Source: a virus. From it: a stretch of 64,000 bases of DNA. The stretch covers positions 1 to 64,000 of the IMG/VR virus record IMGVR_UViG_3300025012_000045; one strand, written 5' to 3'. A program made the translations under genes and the position numbers. Below, piece after piece: positions 42,509 through 49,312 of this stretch; position 1 is the stretch's first letter; each line of letters opens with the position of its first letter. The notes beneath the pieces are model-generated. The model saw nothing but the letters and a program-made list of their open reading frames with translations. It made no database searches and was not told where the DNA came from.

Positions 42509-43543
42509 ATGAATATTTTAACAAGAGACTATTTAAAGAAATTTCATAAATTATCAAATTATGATCTTTCAGGTGAAATTATAAAAGAAGAAAAGGAATT
42601 GCTTGAAGAAGGCTGGCTGGGAAGAATTGCTGGTCTTTTGGGTATTACCGTTGCCTCATTTAGTTCAGCAATATCTCAAAAGGTGGATGTGCAACAATTA
42701 TCAAATAAAGTTGATTCAGAAACATTAAATAAAATTGAAATGGCAATGAAAGATCCATCAGTTGAACAAAAACTCAATCAACTGGGTGTTCCTGATAATA
42801 ATATTCAAAGAGTAATTAATAGATTAGAAAAAACAAGAAAAGTTAGTGGAGTTAAAGAAAAACAAGTTTTAAGTGATCAGGAATTAGTAAACTTATTAAA
42901 ACGAGAGTGGAATTTAACTGGGGTACAAACTGATACAATAATTGATACTTTAAAAGTAATAGCACCAGATACCACATCCTCTCAATACTTATTAAATTTT
43001 GGAGATTCTACATTTTTTGAAAGTGGTGGATATAATTTAAATAATCAAGAAATACAAAAAATAAATAATGTTGTTGATTTTATACAACAAGAAGGGAATG
43101 TTCTATTAAATATAACAATAGAAACTTCAACCGATAAACAAGGATTATCTATTAATTTACAAAATAAATTAGAAGATCTAGGTTATTCAAAAAATAATAA
43201 TGGTCTTTCTCAAGCAAGAAATAATCAAATAAAACAAATATTAATTAAGCAAGGGATTAATGATAGTTTAATTGGACAGGTAATATTATCAGAACAAGGA
43301 ACTCAAACAATTGATCAAAATGCAAGATATGTTAAGGTTAGATTTAATATTATTAATATTAAAAAAGATATAACATTTAAAGAGAAAGAAGAAATAAAAA
43401 CAACATATAAAAATACTTATAATCTAATATATTTTTATGCCAAATCAAAACAAATAAAAGAAAAACCTAAAATTAAATTACCTTCTTGCAAAATAAAAAT
43501 AAAATTGTTTAAAAAGGAAAGTTATTGCCCAGCATATCAATAA
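42509..43543 (+). CDS. OmpA-like domain protein with putative targeting N-terminus, 344 aa
   Basis: The N-terminus (LTRDYLKKFHKLSNYDLSGE) is followed by a hydrophobic GRIAGLLGITVASFSSAISQ, perhaps a membrane-active segment. A helical part comes next, then an OmpA/MotB-like domain at about residues 160-290: NFGDSTFFESGGYNLNNQEI, GLSQARNNQIKQILIKQGI, ARYVKVRFNI. The Cys-containing C-terminus is basic. It probably binds peptidoglycan or is injected with DNA. A candidate late motif precedes it. Confidence 0.6.
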   Translation: MNILTRDYLKKFHKLSNYDLSGEIIKEEKELLEEGWLGRIAGLLGITVASFSSAISQKVDVQQLSNKVDSETLNKIEMAMKDPSVEQKLNQLGVPDNNIQRVINRLEKTRKVSGVKEKQVLSDQELVNLLKREWNLTGVQTDTIIDTLKVIAPDTTSSQYLLNFGDSTFFESGGYNLNNQEIQKINNVVDFIQQEGNVLLNITIETSTDKQGLSINLQNKLEDLGYSKNNNGLSQARNNQIKQILIKQGINDSLIGQVILSEQGTQTIDQNARYVKVRFNIINIKKDITFKEKEEIKTTYKNTYNLIYFYAKSKQIKEKPKIKLPSCKIKIKLFKKESYCPAYQ

Positions 43544-43548
43544 AATTA

Positions 43549-44160
43549 TTAATTTTTATTAAAAACGTGCTCAGCATTATTTGTTGTTTTTTCACATATC
43601 CCATTAAATGTTGACCAATACATTTTAACTGATGAAGTAATTATTTTATTATTAAAATTTATTATGTATTTTTTTTCTATAATGCTACATGCGCCATATA
43701 TTAGATTTTTATCTAATAAAAATTCATTATGTCCCCTTGAAGTTTTCCATCCATCCATAATTTTTTCTATAATATAAAACATATCACGGATATTAGTATC
43801 ATAAGTCCCAAAGTAAAAATTTTCACCCCAGCACATAATATCATTTTTATTTTTTACATATTTATTAAATCTATCTTTTAATGTTTTCAATTGTAAAAAA
43901 TTATCTTTTTGATTTTCTTTATGCCCAGCATATGCAATTATAGAATCTTTATCATCTATTATTGAATCGGTTTGTAGTGATAAATATGTTGAATGATGGA
44001 CAGACATATTATATACTTCTTCGTTCCAAATAAGTTCATTTAGTCCATTTGATACTCTGTATTCATTAATTTTTTCAAATAATAGAGAATCATATTTGGT
44101 TTGTGAGAATAAATTAAACCAAATAAAAGTTAAAAATAATATCATTATAAGTTTTTTCAT
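43549..44160 (-). CDS. Secreted CAP/SCP-domain protein, 203 aa
   Basis: A signal peptide (MKKLIMILFLTFIWFNLFSQ) is followed by a CAP domain: FEKINEYRVSNGLNELIWNE, MSVHHSTYLS, GHKEN, MCWGENFYFG, WKTSRGHNEFLLDKNLIYGA. In bacteria, such extracellular proteins have been linked to cell-wall and membrane interactions. Unusual cargo for a phage. It could alter the infected host surface. The promoter is of host type, so expression is not tied to the late motif. Confidence 0.75.
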   Translation of the reverse strand: MKKLIMILFLTFIWFNLFSQTKYDSLLFEKINEYRVSNGLNELIWNEEVYNMSVHHSTYLSLQTDSIIDDKDSIIAYAGHKENQKDNFLQLKTLKDRFNKYVKNKNDIMCWGENFYFGTYDTNIRDMFYIIEKIMDGWKTSRGHNEFLLDKNLIYGACSIIEKKYIINFNNKIITSSVKMYWSTFNGICEKTTNNAEHVFNKN

Positions 44161-44203
44161 TGTTTTTATGTTTTAATTATCAAATAAATATCATTTCATA
44201 ATA

Positions 44204-44235
44204 CAAAGGTAAGTATAATTTTTGACATATCCAAA
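44204..44235 (-). promoter_or_regulatory. Promoter for the CAP gene, duplicated leader
   Basis: Minus strand TTTGG (44235-44231), 19 bases, TACCTTTG (44211-44204). Confidence 0.8.
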
Positions 44236-44718
44236 TTATTTCAAAGAAAAATCAATTATATTAACTAATTCATTATCTAGAAATTCTTTGTTTATAGTAC
44301 CGTCAGATAATTTTTTAGATACCCTATCAAAAAATCCCCTTACTAAAGGTATTAATCCCTCAATGTTAATATTTTCTTTTGAAACTAATCCTTCTTTTTT
44401 AATCATTGCTATCTCTATCCATTTTTCAAAATTTTCTTCTTCTGGTTCTACTGGTCCAGTATATAATAAATCAAAGTAGATTTCTTTTTTTAATCTTTTG
44501 TTATTAGGCTTTGTTCTATATATATTTAATTGAAGTAGTTTTCCTACTATTTCTTTTTTCCAGTGATTTACATTTTCTTTTTCATGTGGAAAAGTTATAA
44601 TATAAAATATATGATTCAAAATATCATCAGAAATATTATTTAAAAGAATTTCCAGTCTTTTCCTCTCAACTGCCAATTCAGTCATAAGAATTGATTCGTA
44701 TATGGACATTAATTTCAT
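44236..44718 (-). CDS. Hypothetical helical protein, 160 aa
   Basis: Starts KLMSIYESILMTELAVERKR, an amphipathic start reminiscent of the targeting peptides, then helices with an acidic stretch (LYTGPVEPEEENFEKWIEIA). Its stop lies 1 base from the CAP gene promoter. Its own promoter lies at 44758. No family recognised. Confidence 0.6.
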   Translation of the reverse strand: MKLMSIYESILMTELAVERKRLEILLNNISDDILNHIFYIITFPHEKENVNHWKKEIVGKLLQLNIYRTKPNNKRLKKEIYFDLLYTGPVEPEEENFEKWIEIAMIKKEGLVSKENINIEGLIPLVRGFFDRVSKKLSDGTINKEFLDNELVNIIDFSLK

Positions 44719-44757
44719 TTTCTTTAAATTTAATATTTTTAATTGTTAATTAGAATA

Positions 44758-44789
44758 CAAAGGTAAGTATAATTTTTGACATTTCCAAA
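44758..44789 (-). promoter_or_regulatory. Promoter for the 160-aa gene, duplicated leader
   Basis: Minus strand TTTGG (44789-44785), 19 bases, TACCTTTG (44765-44758). The stretch to 44808 repeats 42431-42480. Confidence 0.8.
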
Positions 44790-44805
44790 TATAAAGTGAA
44801 TTATT

Positions 44806-45222
44806 TTAATAGTTAATTAATGTTTTCATTCTATTCAATTGTTCATATAAACCAGACCCATAATAAATTTTTTTATTTATTTCTTCTAATATTTTTTTAA
44901 AATTAGTCCAATATTTTTTATCTTGTGGTTTAGATTTTTTTATTACTACTTCTAATTTTTCAATTAAACATTGATTAATATCGTATTTATTACTTTCTTT
45001 CCAACACATATTATAAGCTTTTGTTTTTTCAAATTCTTTCATTTGAGCCGTATAAGTATCCTCACGAATTCCAAACCTTTTTAAAATTTCTAGTATATCA
45101 GAATTATCTAATGTTTTTTTATCAAAATAAGTCCCACTCCCACCAAGTTCTCTTGATAATTTTTCTGCTGTACTTGCGGCTCTTATTAATGGCTCAAATT
45201 CATGTGGTTGTTTTTCTGGCAT
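44806..45222 (-). CDS. Hypothetical protein, 138 aa, late-motif gene
   Basis: Starts PEKQPHEFEPLIRAASTAEK with a Gly-rich turn (LGGSGTYFDKKT) and helical remainder. Its C-terminus (LYEQLNRMKTLINY) resembles the amphipathic MKELINYN-type peptide found at the N-terminus of other virion-associated proteins. A late motif lies upstream. Probably a virion protein. Confidence 0.6.
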   Translation of the reverse strand: MPEKQPHEFEPLIRAASTAEKLSRELGGSGTYFDKKTLDNSDILEILKRFGIREDTYTAQMKEFEKTKAYNMCWKESNKYDINQCLIEKLEVVIKKSKPQDKKYWTNFKKILEEINKKIYYGSGLYEQLNRMKTLINY

Positions 45223-45231
45223 CTTAAATAT

Positions 45232-45250
45232 ATTTTTATATAAATATCAC
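45232..45250 (-). promoter_or_regulatory. Candidate late promoter motif
   Basis: Minus strand GTGATATTTATATAAAAAT, 9 bases before the ATG at 45222. Confidence 0.5.
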
Positions 45251-45280
45251 TTAAATATAAAAAATTAATTATTTTTGCTA

Positions 45281-45311
45281 TTGACTTTTTCAAATATTAT
45301 GTTTATCTTTG
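45281..45311 (+). promoter_or_regulatory. Promoter of accessory island, near-identical to 4812-4842
   Basis: TTGAC (45281-45285), 18 bases, TATCTTTG (45304-45311). Drives the mini-ORF at 45344 and the gene at 45390. Confidence 0.8.
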
Positions 45312-45332
45312 TATTATATATTAAAAAAATAA

Positions 45333-45475
45333 AGAACAATAAAATGAAATTTTTATTGCTATTCTATAATCTTTAGAATTAAATAAATTATGAAAAATAT
45401 ATTAAATAAAATTGGAATGTTTTTGATCAAAAAACTTCATTTATTGTTAGTTATCACACATTTTAAAAAAGGGGA
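45333..45475 (+). repeat. Copy B of the ~140-bp repeat (copy A inverted at 6740-6880)
   Basis: Contains a CAATAAAA/TTTTATTG hairpin, the 10-codon mini-ORF, the start of the MKNILNKIG gene and a GTTATCACAC motif at 45450-45459. Confidence 0.75.
45344..45376 (+). CDS. Conserved 10-codon leader mini-ORF (copy B)
   Basis: Encodes MKFLLLFYNL with TAG stop. It lies 33 bases after the promoter and 13 bases before the gene at 45390. The other copy (6843-6875) keeps the peptide but changes mainly third positions and the stop codon, a hint of selection on the peptide. Confidence 0.35.
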   Translation: MKFLLLFYNL

Positions 45476-45629
45476 ATTTATAACAGAAGAATCCATACAA
45501 ATATTAAAAGAATGTGTATTAGACCTCAAAAAATGTAATCAAACATTAGACAGAATAGACAAGGGACTTGAAGATTATGAAATGAAATTAATAGAGGACG
45601 ATTTTAATAATAAAATAAACTACAATTAA
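45390..45629 (+). CDS. Small protein with hydrophobic N-terminus and coiled coil, 79 aa
   Basis: The N-terminus MKNILNKIGMFLIKKLHLLL then VITHFKK is shared with the ORF at 6035-6829. The rest is a coiled-coil-like helix (LKECVLDLKKCNQTLDRIDK). Possibly a small membrane-linked protein; unknown function. Confidence 0.55.
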   Translation: MKNILNKIGMFLIKKLHLLLVITHFKKGEFITEESIQILKECVLDLKKCNQTLDRIDKGLEDYEMKLIEDDFNNKINYN

Positions 45630-45631
45630 TA

Positions 45632-45799
45632 TTACCAAATATGTTCTCTTTTTAAACTACCCATTTTTTCTATTGACTTATTATGATAATCTCTTAATTT
45701 TTCAACACGTTCCTCAATTTTATTTAGTTTCTCACTTAATACTTTGACTTCTTTTTGAAGTTCCTGAACTATTTTATTGATATTGTTTTCCATAGACAT
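45632..45799 (-). CDS. Coiled-coil peptide, 55 aa
   Basis: ATG 45799-45797, TAA 45634-45632. A clean heptad pattern covers almost the whole length (NINKIVQELQKEVKVLSEKL, NKIEERVEKLRDYH). A TAAATTTG promoter box lies 15 bases upstream. It is convergent with 45390-45629 with 2 bases between their ends. It could dimerise with the neighbouring coiled-coil protein; that is a guess. Confidence 0.6.
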   Translation of the reverse strand: MSMENNINKIVQELQKEVKVLSEKLNKIEERVEKLRDYHNKSIEKMGSLKREHIW

Positions 45800-45814
45800 T
45801 TTTGTTGGTGTTTA

Positions 45815-45844
45815 CAAATTTACAACATTTTACTCTTTACAAAA
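45815..45844 (-). promoter_or_regulatory. Probable promoter for the coiled-coil peptide
   Basis: Minus strand TTTTG (45844-45840), 17 bases, TAAATTTG (45822-45815). The spacer is shorter than usual. Confidence 0.5.
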
Positions 45845-45881
45845 ATAAAAATTAGATTATATTTATAAAAAAAATAAAATT

Positions 45882-46154
45882 ATGAAAAAAATAATTTACT
45901 TCTTTATACAAGTTATCACACATTTTAAAAAAACATTTCAGTATTTTGACAGACATTTTAAAAAAAGACGACAGAAAAGTGAATTTAGAAAAATGACATT
46001 AGACCATCTTGACACACTTAAAAGTTTACCAAAACAAAATAGAAAAGAATATTTAAAAAGATTGGATTATATGGAAAATACATTAGGATTTCTTGGACGA
46101 GATTTTGTAGCCAGAAAACGTTTCTTCAACAGACTTCAAAATTTCTTCAATTGA
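45882..46154 (+). CDS. Hypothetical basic protein, 90 aa
   Basis: Starts MKKIIYFFIQVITHFKKTFQ, sharing VITHFKK with two other genes and KMTLDHL with the 6035-6829 ORF. Very basic, helical. It overlaps the convergent gene 46083-46454 by 72 bases, which is unusual, so one of the two may be shorter or not expressed. Confidence 0.5.
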   Translation: MKKIIYFFIQVITHFKKTFQYFDRHFKKRRQKSEFRKMTLDHLDTLKSLPKQNRKEYLKRLDYMENTLGFLGRDFVARKRFFNRLQNFFN

Positions 46155-46454
46155 AATATAATCCATTAAAATTATGTTTTGGAATTCATATAAGTTTTTA
46201 GGTTTTATTTGTTCTTCAAAACGTCTCATAACATCACCGTTACGTGAAGATAAAATATTATAATACATATCATCAGTTATGACTGTAAATTTATTAGGGT
46301 TGTTTCTTTTGACAATATCAAAAATTTTATATGAATATGTGTCAAAATTTTTATTTTCAAACAAATTTCTTAACTCTTTGACTTGACTTTTATTAAAATA
46401 TTTAATACCAAATAAAAAACGATATTGTTTACTTGATTTAATTTTGTTAAACAT
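46083..46454 (-). CDS. Hypothetical protein downstream of a tRNA half, 123 aa
   Basis: Starts MFNKIKSSKQYRFLFGIKYF. An alpha/beta protein with FTVITDDMYYNILSSRNGDV in the middle. The ATG lies 15 bases after a truncated tRNA 5' half (46469-46500). Not recognised; possible links are to tRNA or a mobile unit that replaced the tRNA 3' half. Confidence 0.55.
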   Translation of the reverse strand: MFNKIKSSKQYRFLFGIKYFNKSQVKELRNLFENKNFDTYSYKIFDIVKRNNPNKFTVITDDMYYNILSSRNGDVMRRFEEQIKPKNLYEFQNIILMDYISIEEILKSVEETFSGYKISSKKS

Positions 46455-46468
46455 ATTAAAAAAATTAA

Positions 46469-46500
46469 AGGGGTGTTTTATCCGATTAAACTACAGGGAC
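46469..46500 (-). pseudogene. tRNA 5' half (acceptor, D arm, anticodon 5' strand)
   Basis: On the minus strand, GTCCCTG, TA, GTTT, GG-containing loop, AAAC, A, CCCCT: 32 nt, 28 identical to the 5' half of the tRNA at 4937-5048. After the anticodon-stem strand it continues TTAATTTTTTTAATATG into the ORF at 46454. No matching 3' half is visible in the next 800 bases. Either a decayed gene or half of a split or intron-bearing tRNA. Confidence 0.6.
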
Positions 46501-46503
46501 ATT

Positions 46504-46731
46504 TTATTCATTATCAAATTCATTAAAAAATTCCTCAAATGTAATATTCAAATATTTACAAATCAAATCCAATGTTATTATCCCAATATTTCTGTTTGCC
46601 AGTTCAATTCTTCCTATGTTTATTCCAGTATCAAAAAAAAATACTTCCTGTGTTATTTTTCTTTCCTCTCTTAACTGTTTTATTCTCAAACCTATTTTCT
46701 TCAACAATATCTCATTTTTCCTCTTTCCCAT
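46504..46731 (-). CDS. XRE-family helix-turn-helix regulator, 75 aa
   Basis: GLRIKQLREERKITQEVFFF followed by DTGINIGRIELANRN and DLICKYLNITFEEFF is a complete Cro/CI-type HTH. It is divergent from the VanZ-like gene, and an 18-bp palindrome lies between them, overlapping the promoter of that gene: the obvious operator. Confidence 0.85.
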   Translation of the reverse strand: MGKRKNEILLKKIGLRIKQLREERKITQEVFFFDTGINIGRIELANRNIGIITLDLICKYLNITFEEFFNEFDNE

Positions 46732-46776
46732 GATAAAAAATTTGTGGGAAAGAACAGATTAAATAAAAAAATTATT

Positions 46777-46794
46777 AAATACCATTTGGTATTT
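46777..46794. promoter_or_regulatory. Palindromic operator for the XRE regulator
   Basis: AAATACCA-TT-TGGTATTT, a perfect 18-bp palindrome whose right half contains the -33 box TTTGG of the plus-strand promoter. Binding would block that promoter. Confidence 0.65.
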
Positions 46795-46816
46795 TCAATA
46801 ATTATGTTTTTCTTTG
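46785..46816 (+). promoter_or_regulatory. Promoter for the VanZ-like gene
   Basis: TTTGG (46785-46789), 19 bases, TTTCTTTG (46809-46816), one mismatch to TAnnTTTG. Supports the ATG at 46828 rather than 46744. Confidence 0.65.
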
Positions 46817-46827
46817 TCGGTTTAAAA

Positions 46828-47265
46828 ATGAGAAAAAAAAGTCAAAATATATTTTTTCATATTATTTTTCCTTTATTTGTTGGGGGAATGATATATATTC
46901 TGTTTCGTAATGAAAATCTATTAATGTTCAGATGGTTTGAATTTTGGGGACTAAATGATTTAATATTGAATATAAGAAGATTGGTTAATGGTATTCAATT
47001 ATTTGAATGGGTTTTATATTCTTTACCAAATGGTTTATGGATTTATTCTTTAATATCATTTATGATAATATTATGGAATAAGAAAATAAATTTGGATAAT
47101 ATTTTATGGTTTATTATAATAATATCATTGGGGATTTTTTGGGAAATATGTCAGGGAATTGAAATTATAAGTGGTACATTTGATTGGATTGATTTGATTT
47201 TTTGTTTTGTTTTATCCGTTATTTCTTTATTTCAAATTAAAATTATTAACCTTAAAAAAATATAA
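46828..47265 (+). CDS. VanZ-like membrane protein, 145 aa
   Basis: Start at 46828 (MRKKSQNIFFHIIFPLFVGG). Four hydrophobic spans and a C-terminal SLGIFWEICQGIEIISGTFD followed by WIDLIF, the E-xxQ...D-x-xD pattern of VanZ-like proteins, which are linked to envelope stress and glycopeptide resistance. Cargo gene controlled by the XRE regulator. Confidence 0.55.
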   Translation: MRKKSQNIFFHIIFPLFVGGMIYILFRNENLLMFRWFEFWGLNDLILNIRRLVNGIQLFEWVLYSLPNGLWIYSLISFMIILWNKKINLDNILWFIIIISLGIFWEICQGIEIISGTFDWIDLIFCFVLSVISLFQIKIINLKKI

Positions 47266-47269
47266 AATT

Positions 47270-47533
47270 ATGAAAACAATAAAACATTTAATTTCGGTAT
47301 TGATTATTGGGTTTTTTATTATTATAGGAGTAGGAAGTAATAATGATAATAATACAACCAAAACAGAGGAAAAAGAATATAATTATGTACAATGTTGTAA
47401 AAATTGTAAAGGTAAGGGTACTGTTAGAGAATTTAGTAACAAAACTTATGATTGGGTGTACAGTTCTTGTCCAAATTGTAATGGTACGGGAGAAAATATT
47501 TATAAAGAAAAAGGTCAATGGAGATGTTTGTAA
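47270..47533 (+). CDS. DnaJ-type zinc-finger protein with N-terminal membrane anchor (copy 1)
   Basis: 87 residues. A hydrophobic start (KHLISVLIIGFFIIIGVGSN) is followed by an outward-facing domain with two CxxCxGxG-type knuckles (CKNCKGKGT and CPNCNGTGE), as in the DnaJ cysteine-rich domain. Paralog at 47576. Probably a small envelope protein; function unknown. Confidence 0.65.
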   Translation: MKTIKHLISVLIIGFFIIIGVGSNNDNNTTKTEEKEYNYVQCCKNCKGKGTVREFSNKTYDWVYSSCPNCNGTGENIYKEKGQWRCL

Positions 47534-47575
47534 CTAGAAATTATAAATTCTCCTTTGTTATAAAATCTATAAATT

Positions 47576-47836
47576 ATGAAAACAATAAGACACATTTTAT
47601 CAGGGTTATCTATTATATTTTATATTTTTCTAGGATTTGGAAGTGATGATTCTACTTCATCAACTGATGAAACAAAAGATAACTCAACAAGAGAAAAAAA
47701 ATCAACATGTTGTTGTCATTGTTATGGGTTGGGTAAAAGATTAAATGAAATAACAGGTGAATATGGAATATGTAATTCTTGTGATGGAACTGGTAAAGAT
47801 ATATATAATGTAACTGGTAGATGTAATTGTAACTAG
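47576..47836 (+). CDS. DnaJ-type zinc-finger protein with N-terminal membrane anchor (copy 2)
   Basis: 86 residues, same plan as 47270-47533: TIRHILSGLSIIFYIFLGFG, then CCHCYGLGKR and CNSCDGTGKD. The similarity indicates a local tandem duplication. Confidence 0.65.
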   Translation: MKTIRHILSGLSIIFYIFLGFGSDDSTSSTDETKDNSTREKKSTCCCHCYGLGKRLNEITGEYGICNSCDGTGKDIYNVTGRCNCN

Positions 47837-47860
47837 TAAATATAATTATCATTAAAAATT

Positions 47861-48475
47861 ATGAAAAATTTATTTTTAATAGGATTTCTTATAATACAAA
47901 TAATAAATACATATTCACAAACATATTCAGTGGAATATATTCGGTCTGAAACAACGAAATACTTGGAAAGATGTAAAGGAAGTATGTTATATCTTTATGG
48001 AGATAAAACTCCTTCTATGTGTAAAAACTCTCCTTACTGGGGTAAGAAAAAAATATACGAGCCAGAGATGATTGACGAAACCACCTATTCAGGTAAAATG
48101 ATCAGATATTTTGAGGGGACAAATAATATTTGTACAATTTCCTATTACTCAACTGGAAAAGAAACCAAAGATATTTTATTTCATCCAGATGGGACGATTT
48201 ATTCAATAATAAAATATCAATATGGGAAAAAAGAAGGGGAAGTAACTTTTGTTGACAGAAAAGGGAAAATAATATTAATAGGTAACTATGAAAATGACGA
48301 CCCTGTTGGTAATTGGTATACTCCTACTTGGTGGGATAATGGTTTTCCTATTACAAGTTCTTATGCCCGTAATCAATTTCCAGGTGCCATAGATGAAATG
48401 GTTCAAATAATACAATTTTATAAAAATAGTCATTATAGATTTATAGGTAATTTAGATATTCAAAATTGTGAATAA
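47861..48475 (+). CDS. Secreted YwqK/MORN-like repeat protein, 204 aa
   Basis: A signal peptide (MKNLFLIGFLIIQIINTYSQ) is followed by beta-hairpin repeats: ISYYSTGKETKDILFHPDGT, IIKYQYGKKEGEVTFVDRKG, ILIGNYENDDPVGNW. These resemble the YwqK antitoxin-type/MORN repeat. Its stop region overlaps the start of the next gene by 8 bases. Secreted cargo protein of unknown role. Confidence 0.65.
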   Translation: MKNLFLIGFLIIQIINTYSQTYSVEYIRSETTKYLERCKGSMLYLYGDKTPSMCKNSPYWGKKKIYEPEMIDETTYSGKMIRYFEGTNNICTISYYSTGKETKDILFHPDGTIYSIIKYQYGKKEGEVTFVDRKGKIILIGNYENDDPVGNWYTPTWWDNGFPITSSYARNQFPGAIDEMVQIIQFYKNSHYRFIGNLDIQNCE

Positions 48476-48785
48476 ATTATTTCTTTTCATCATTTTATTA
48501 TTCTCGTTAAAATCAGACAGAATATTTATTAACACTGACTGTTCTTTCAAAGGTCATAAACTATACGGAAAAATACAATATGTTGACAAATTCCCTGACG
48601 TTAAAGTACAGGTAGTTGATAATTTTCCAGATTTAAAAGTACAAATAGTTGACAATTTCCCAGACAAGTGTGGAAAATGGAAGATTGTTAAAGAATTCCC
48701 AGACCTTAAAGTTCAAATTGTAAAATCTTTCCCAGATATTAAAATTCAGTATGTTGACAAATTTCCAGGGTTAAACAAAAATTAA
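48468..48785 (+). CDS. Secreted VDxFPD-repeat protein, 105 aa
   Basis: A signal-like N-terminus (NKLFLFIILLFSLKSDRIFI) is followed by about seven degenerate repeats of the type VQ(V/I)VDNFPD(L/V)K. Such proteins occur in Bacteroidota and elsewhere without known function. Overlapping the YwqK-like gene suggests the two are made together. Confidence 0.6.
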   Translation: MNKLFLFIILLFSLKSDRIFINTDCSFKGHKLYGKIQYVDKFPDVKVQVVDNFPDLKVQIVDNFPDKCGKWKIVKEFPDLKVQIVKSFPDIKIQYVDKFPGLNKN

Positions 48786-48789
48786 ATCT

Positions 48790-49065
48790 TTGTCTCTAAA
48801 AAAAGAACAAGTCAAAGAATTGTCTGAATTATTAACAGATGAGGATATTTTTATAGTTTTTATAAAACTTGTAGAATTTTTACAGTCAGAAATTAATGAG
48901 TTTATTGGTTCCAATAAAAATGAAATTGTTAAAGATTTTATGAACTCTAGTTTTGTTAAACATGATTATTCTGAAATATCAAATGAAAATAAAGAAGAAA
49001 TTTTAAAATTGACCTATTATCACTTAAAACAATACTTTCTAAAAAAACTAGATAGAACAACTTAA
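48790..49065 (+). CDS. Hypothetical helical protein, 91 aa (TTG start)
   Basis: The frame has no early ATG; TTG at 48790 is the best start (SLKKEQVKELSELLTDEDIF). Helical and acidic. It lies upstream of attC-like site II on the same strand, in the position of a cassette gene. It overlaps the convergent gene 49048-49248 by 18 bases. Confidence 0.45.
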   Translation: MSLKKEQVKELSELLTDEDIFIVFIKLVEFLQSEINEFIGSNKNEIVKDFMNSSFVKHDYSEISNENKEEILKLTYYHLKQYFLKKLDRTT

Positions 49066-49248
49066 TTTTTTCAATCTATCATTAACGTCTTTAATTATCC
49101 AAGAAATTGTTAACATATCATAAAGTATTTTTGATTTTTCCATCTCACATTTGACACCTTTTGTTTTCCATAAATAACATGGATGAACTAACATTTTTTC
49201 AATAGTATCAGTTTTACAATAATCTATTTTTGGTTTTTCATTTTTCAT
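49048..49248 (-). CDS. Small hypothetical protein, 66 aa
   Basis: Starts MKNEKPKIDYCKTDTIEKML. Contains four Cys (YCKT, HPCYLW, KCEM, SCSI), so zinc binding or disulfides are possible. Unrecognised. Confidence 0.5.
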   Translation of the reverse strand: MKNEKPKIDYCKTDTIEKMLVHPCYLWKTKGVKCEMEKSKILYDMLTISWIIKDVNDRLKKLSCSI

Positions 49249-49312
49249 ACACCTATAAATATACAGACAAGGAATTTTTTAATATTCTGACAATAACGGA
49301 GGACATTAAAAC

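Noticed and set aside
46744-46827. Longer start for the VanZ-like protein at 46744
   Set aside because: The promoter (46785-46816) and the operator palindrome lie inside this extension, so translation from 46828 is more likely.
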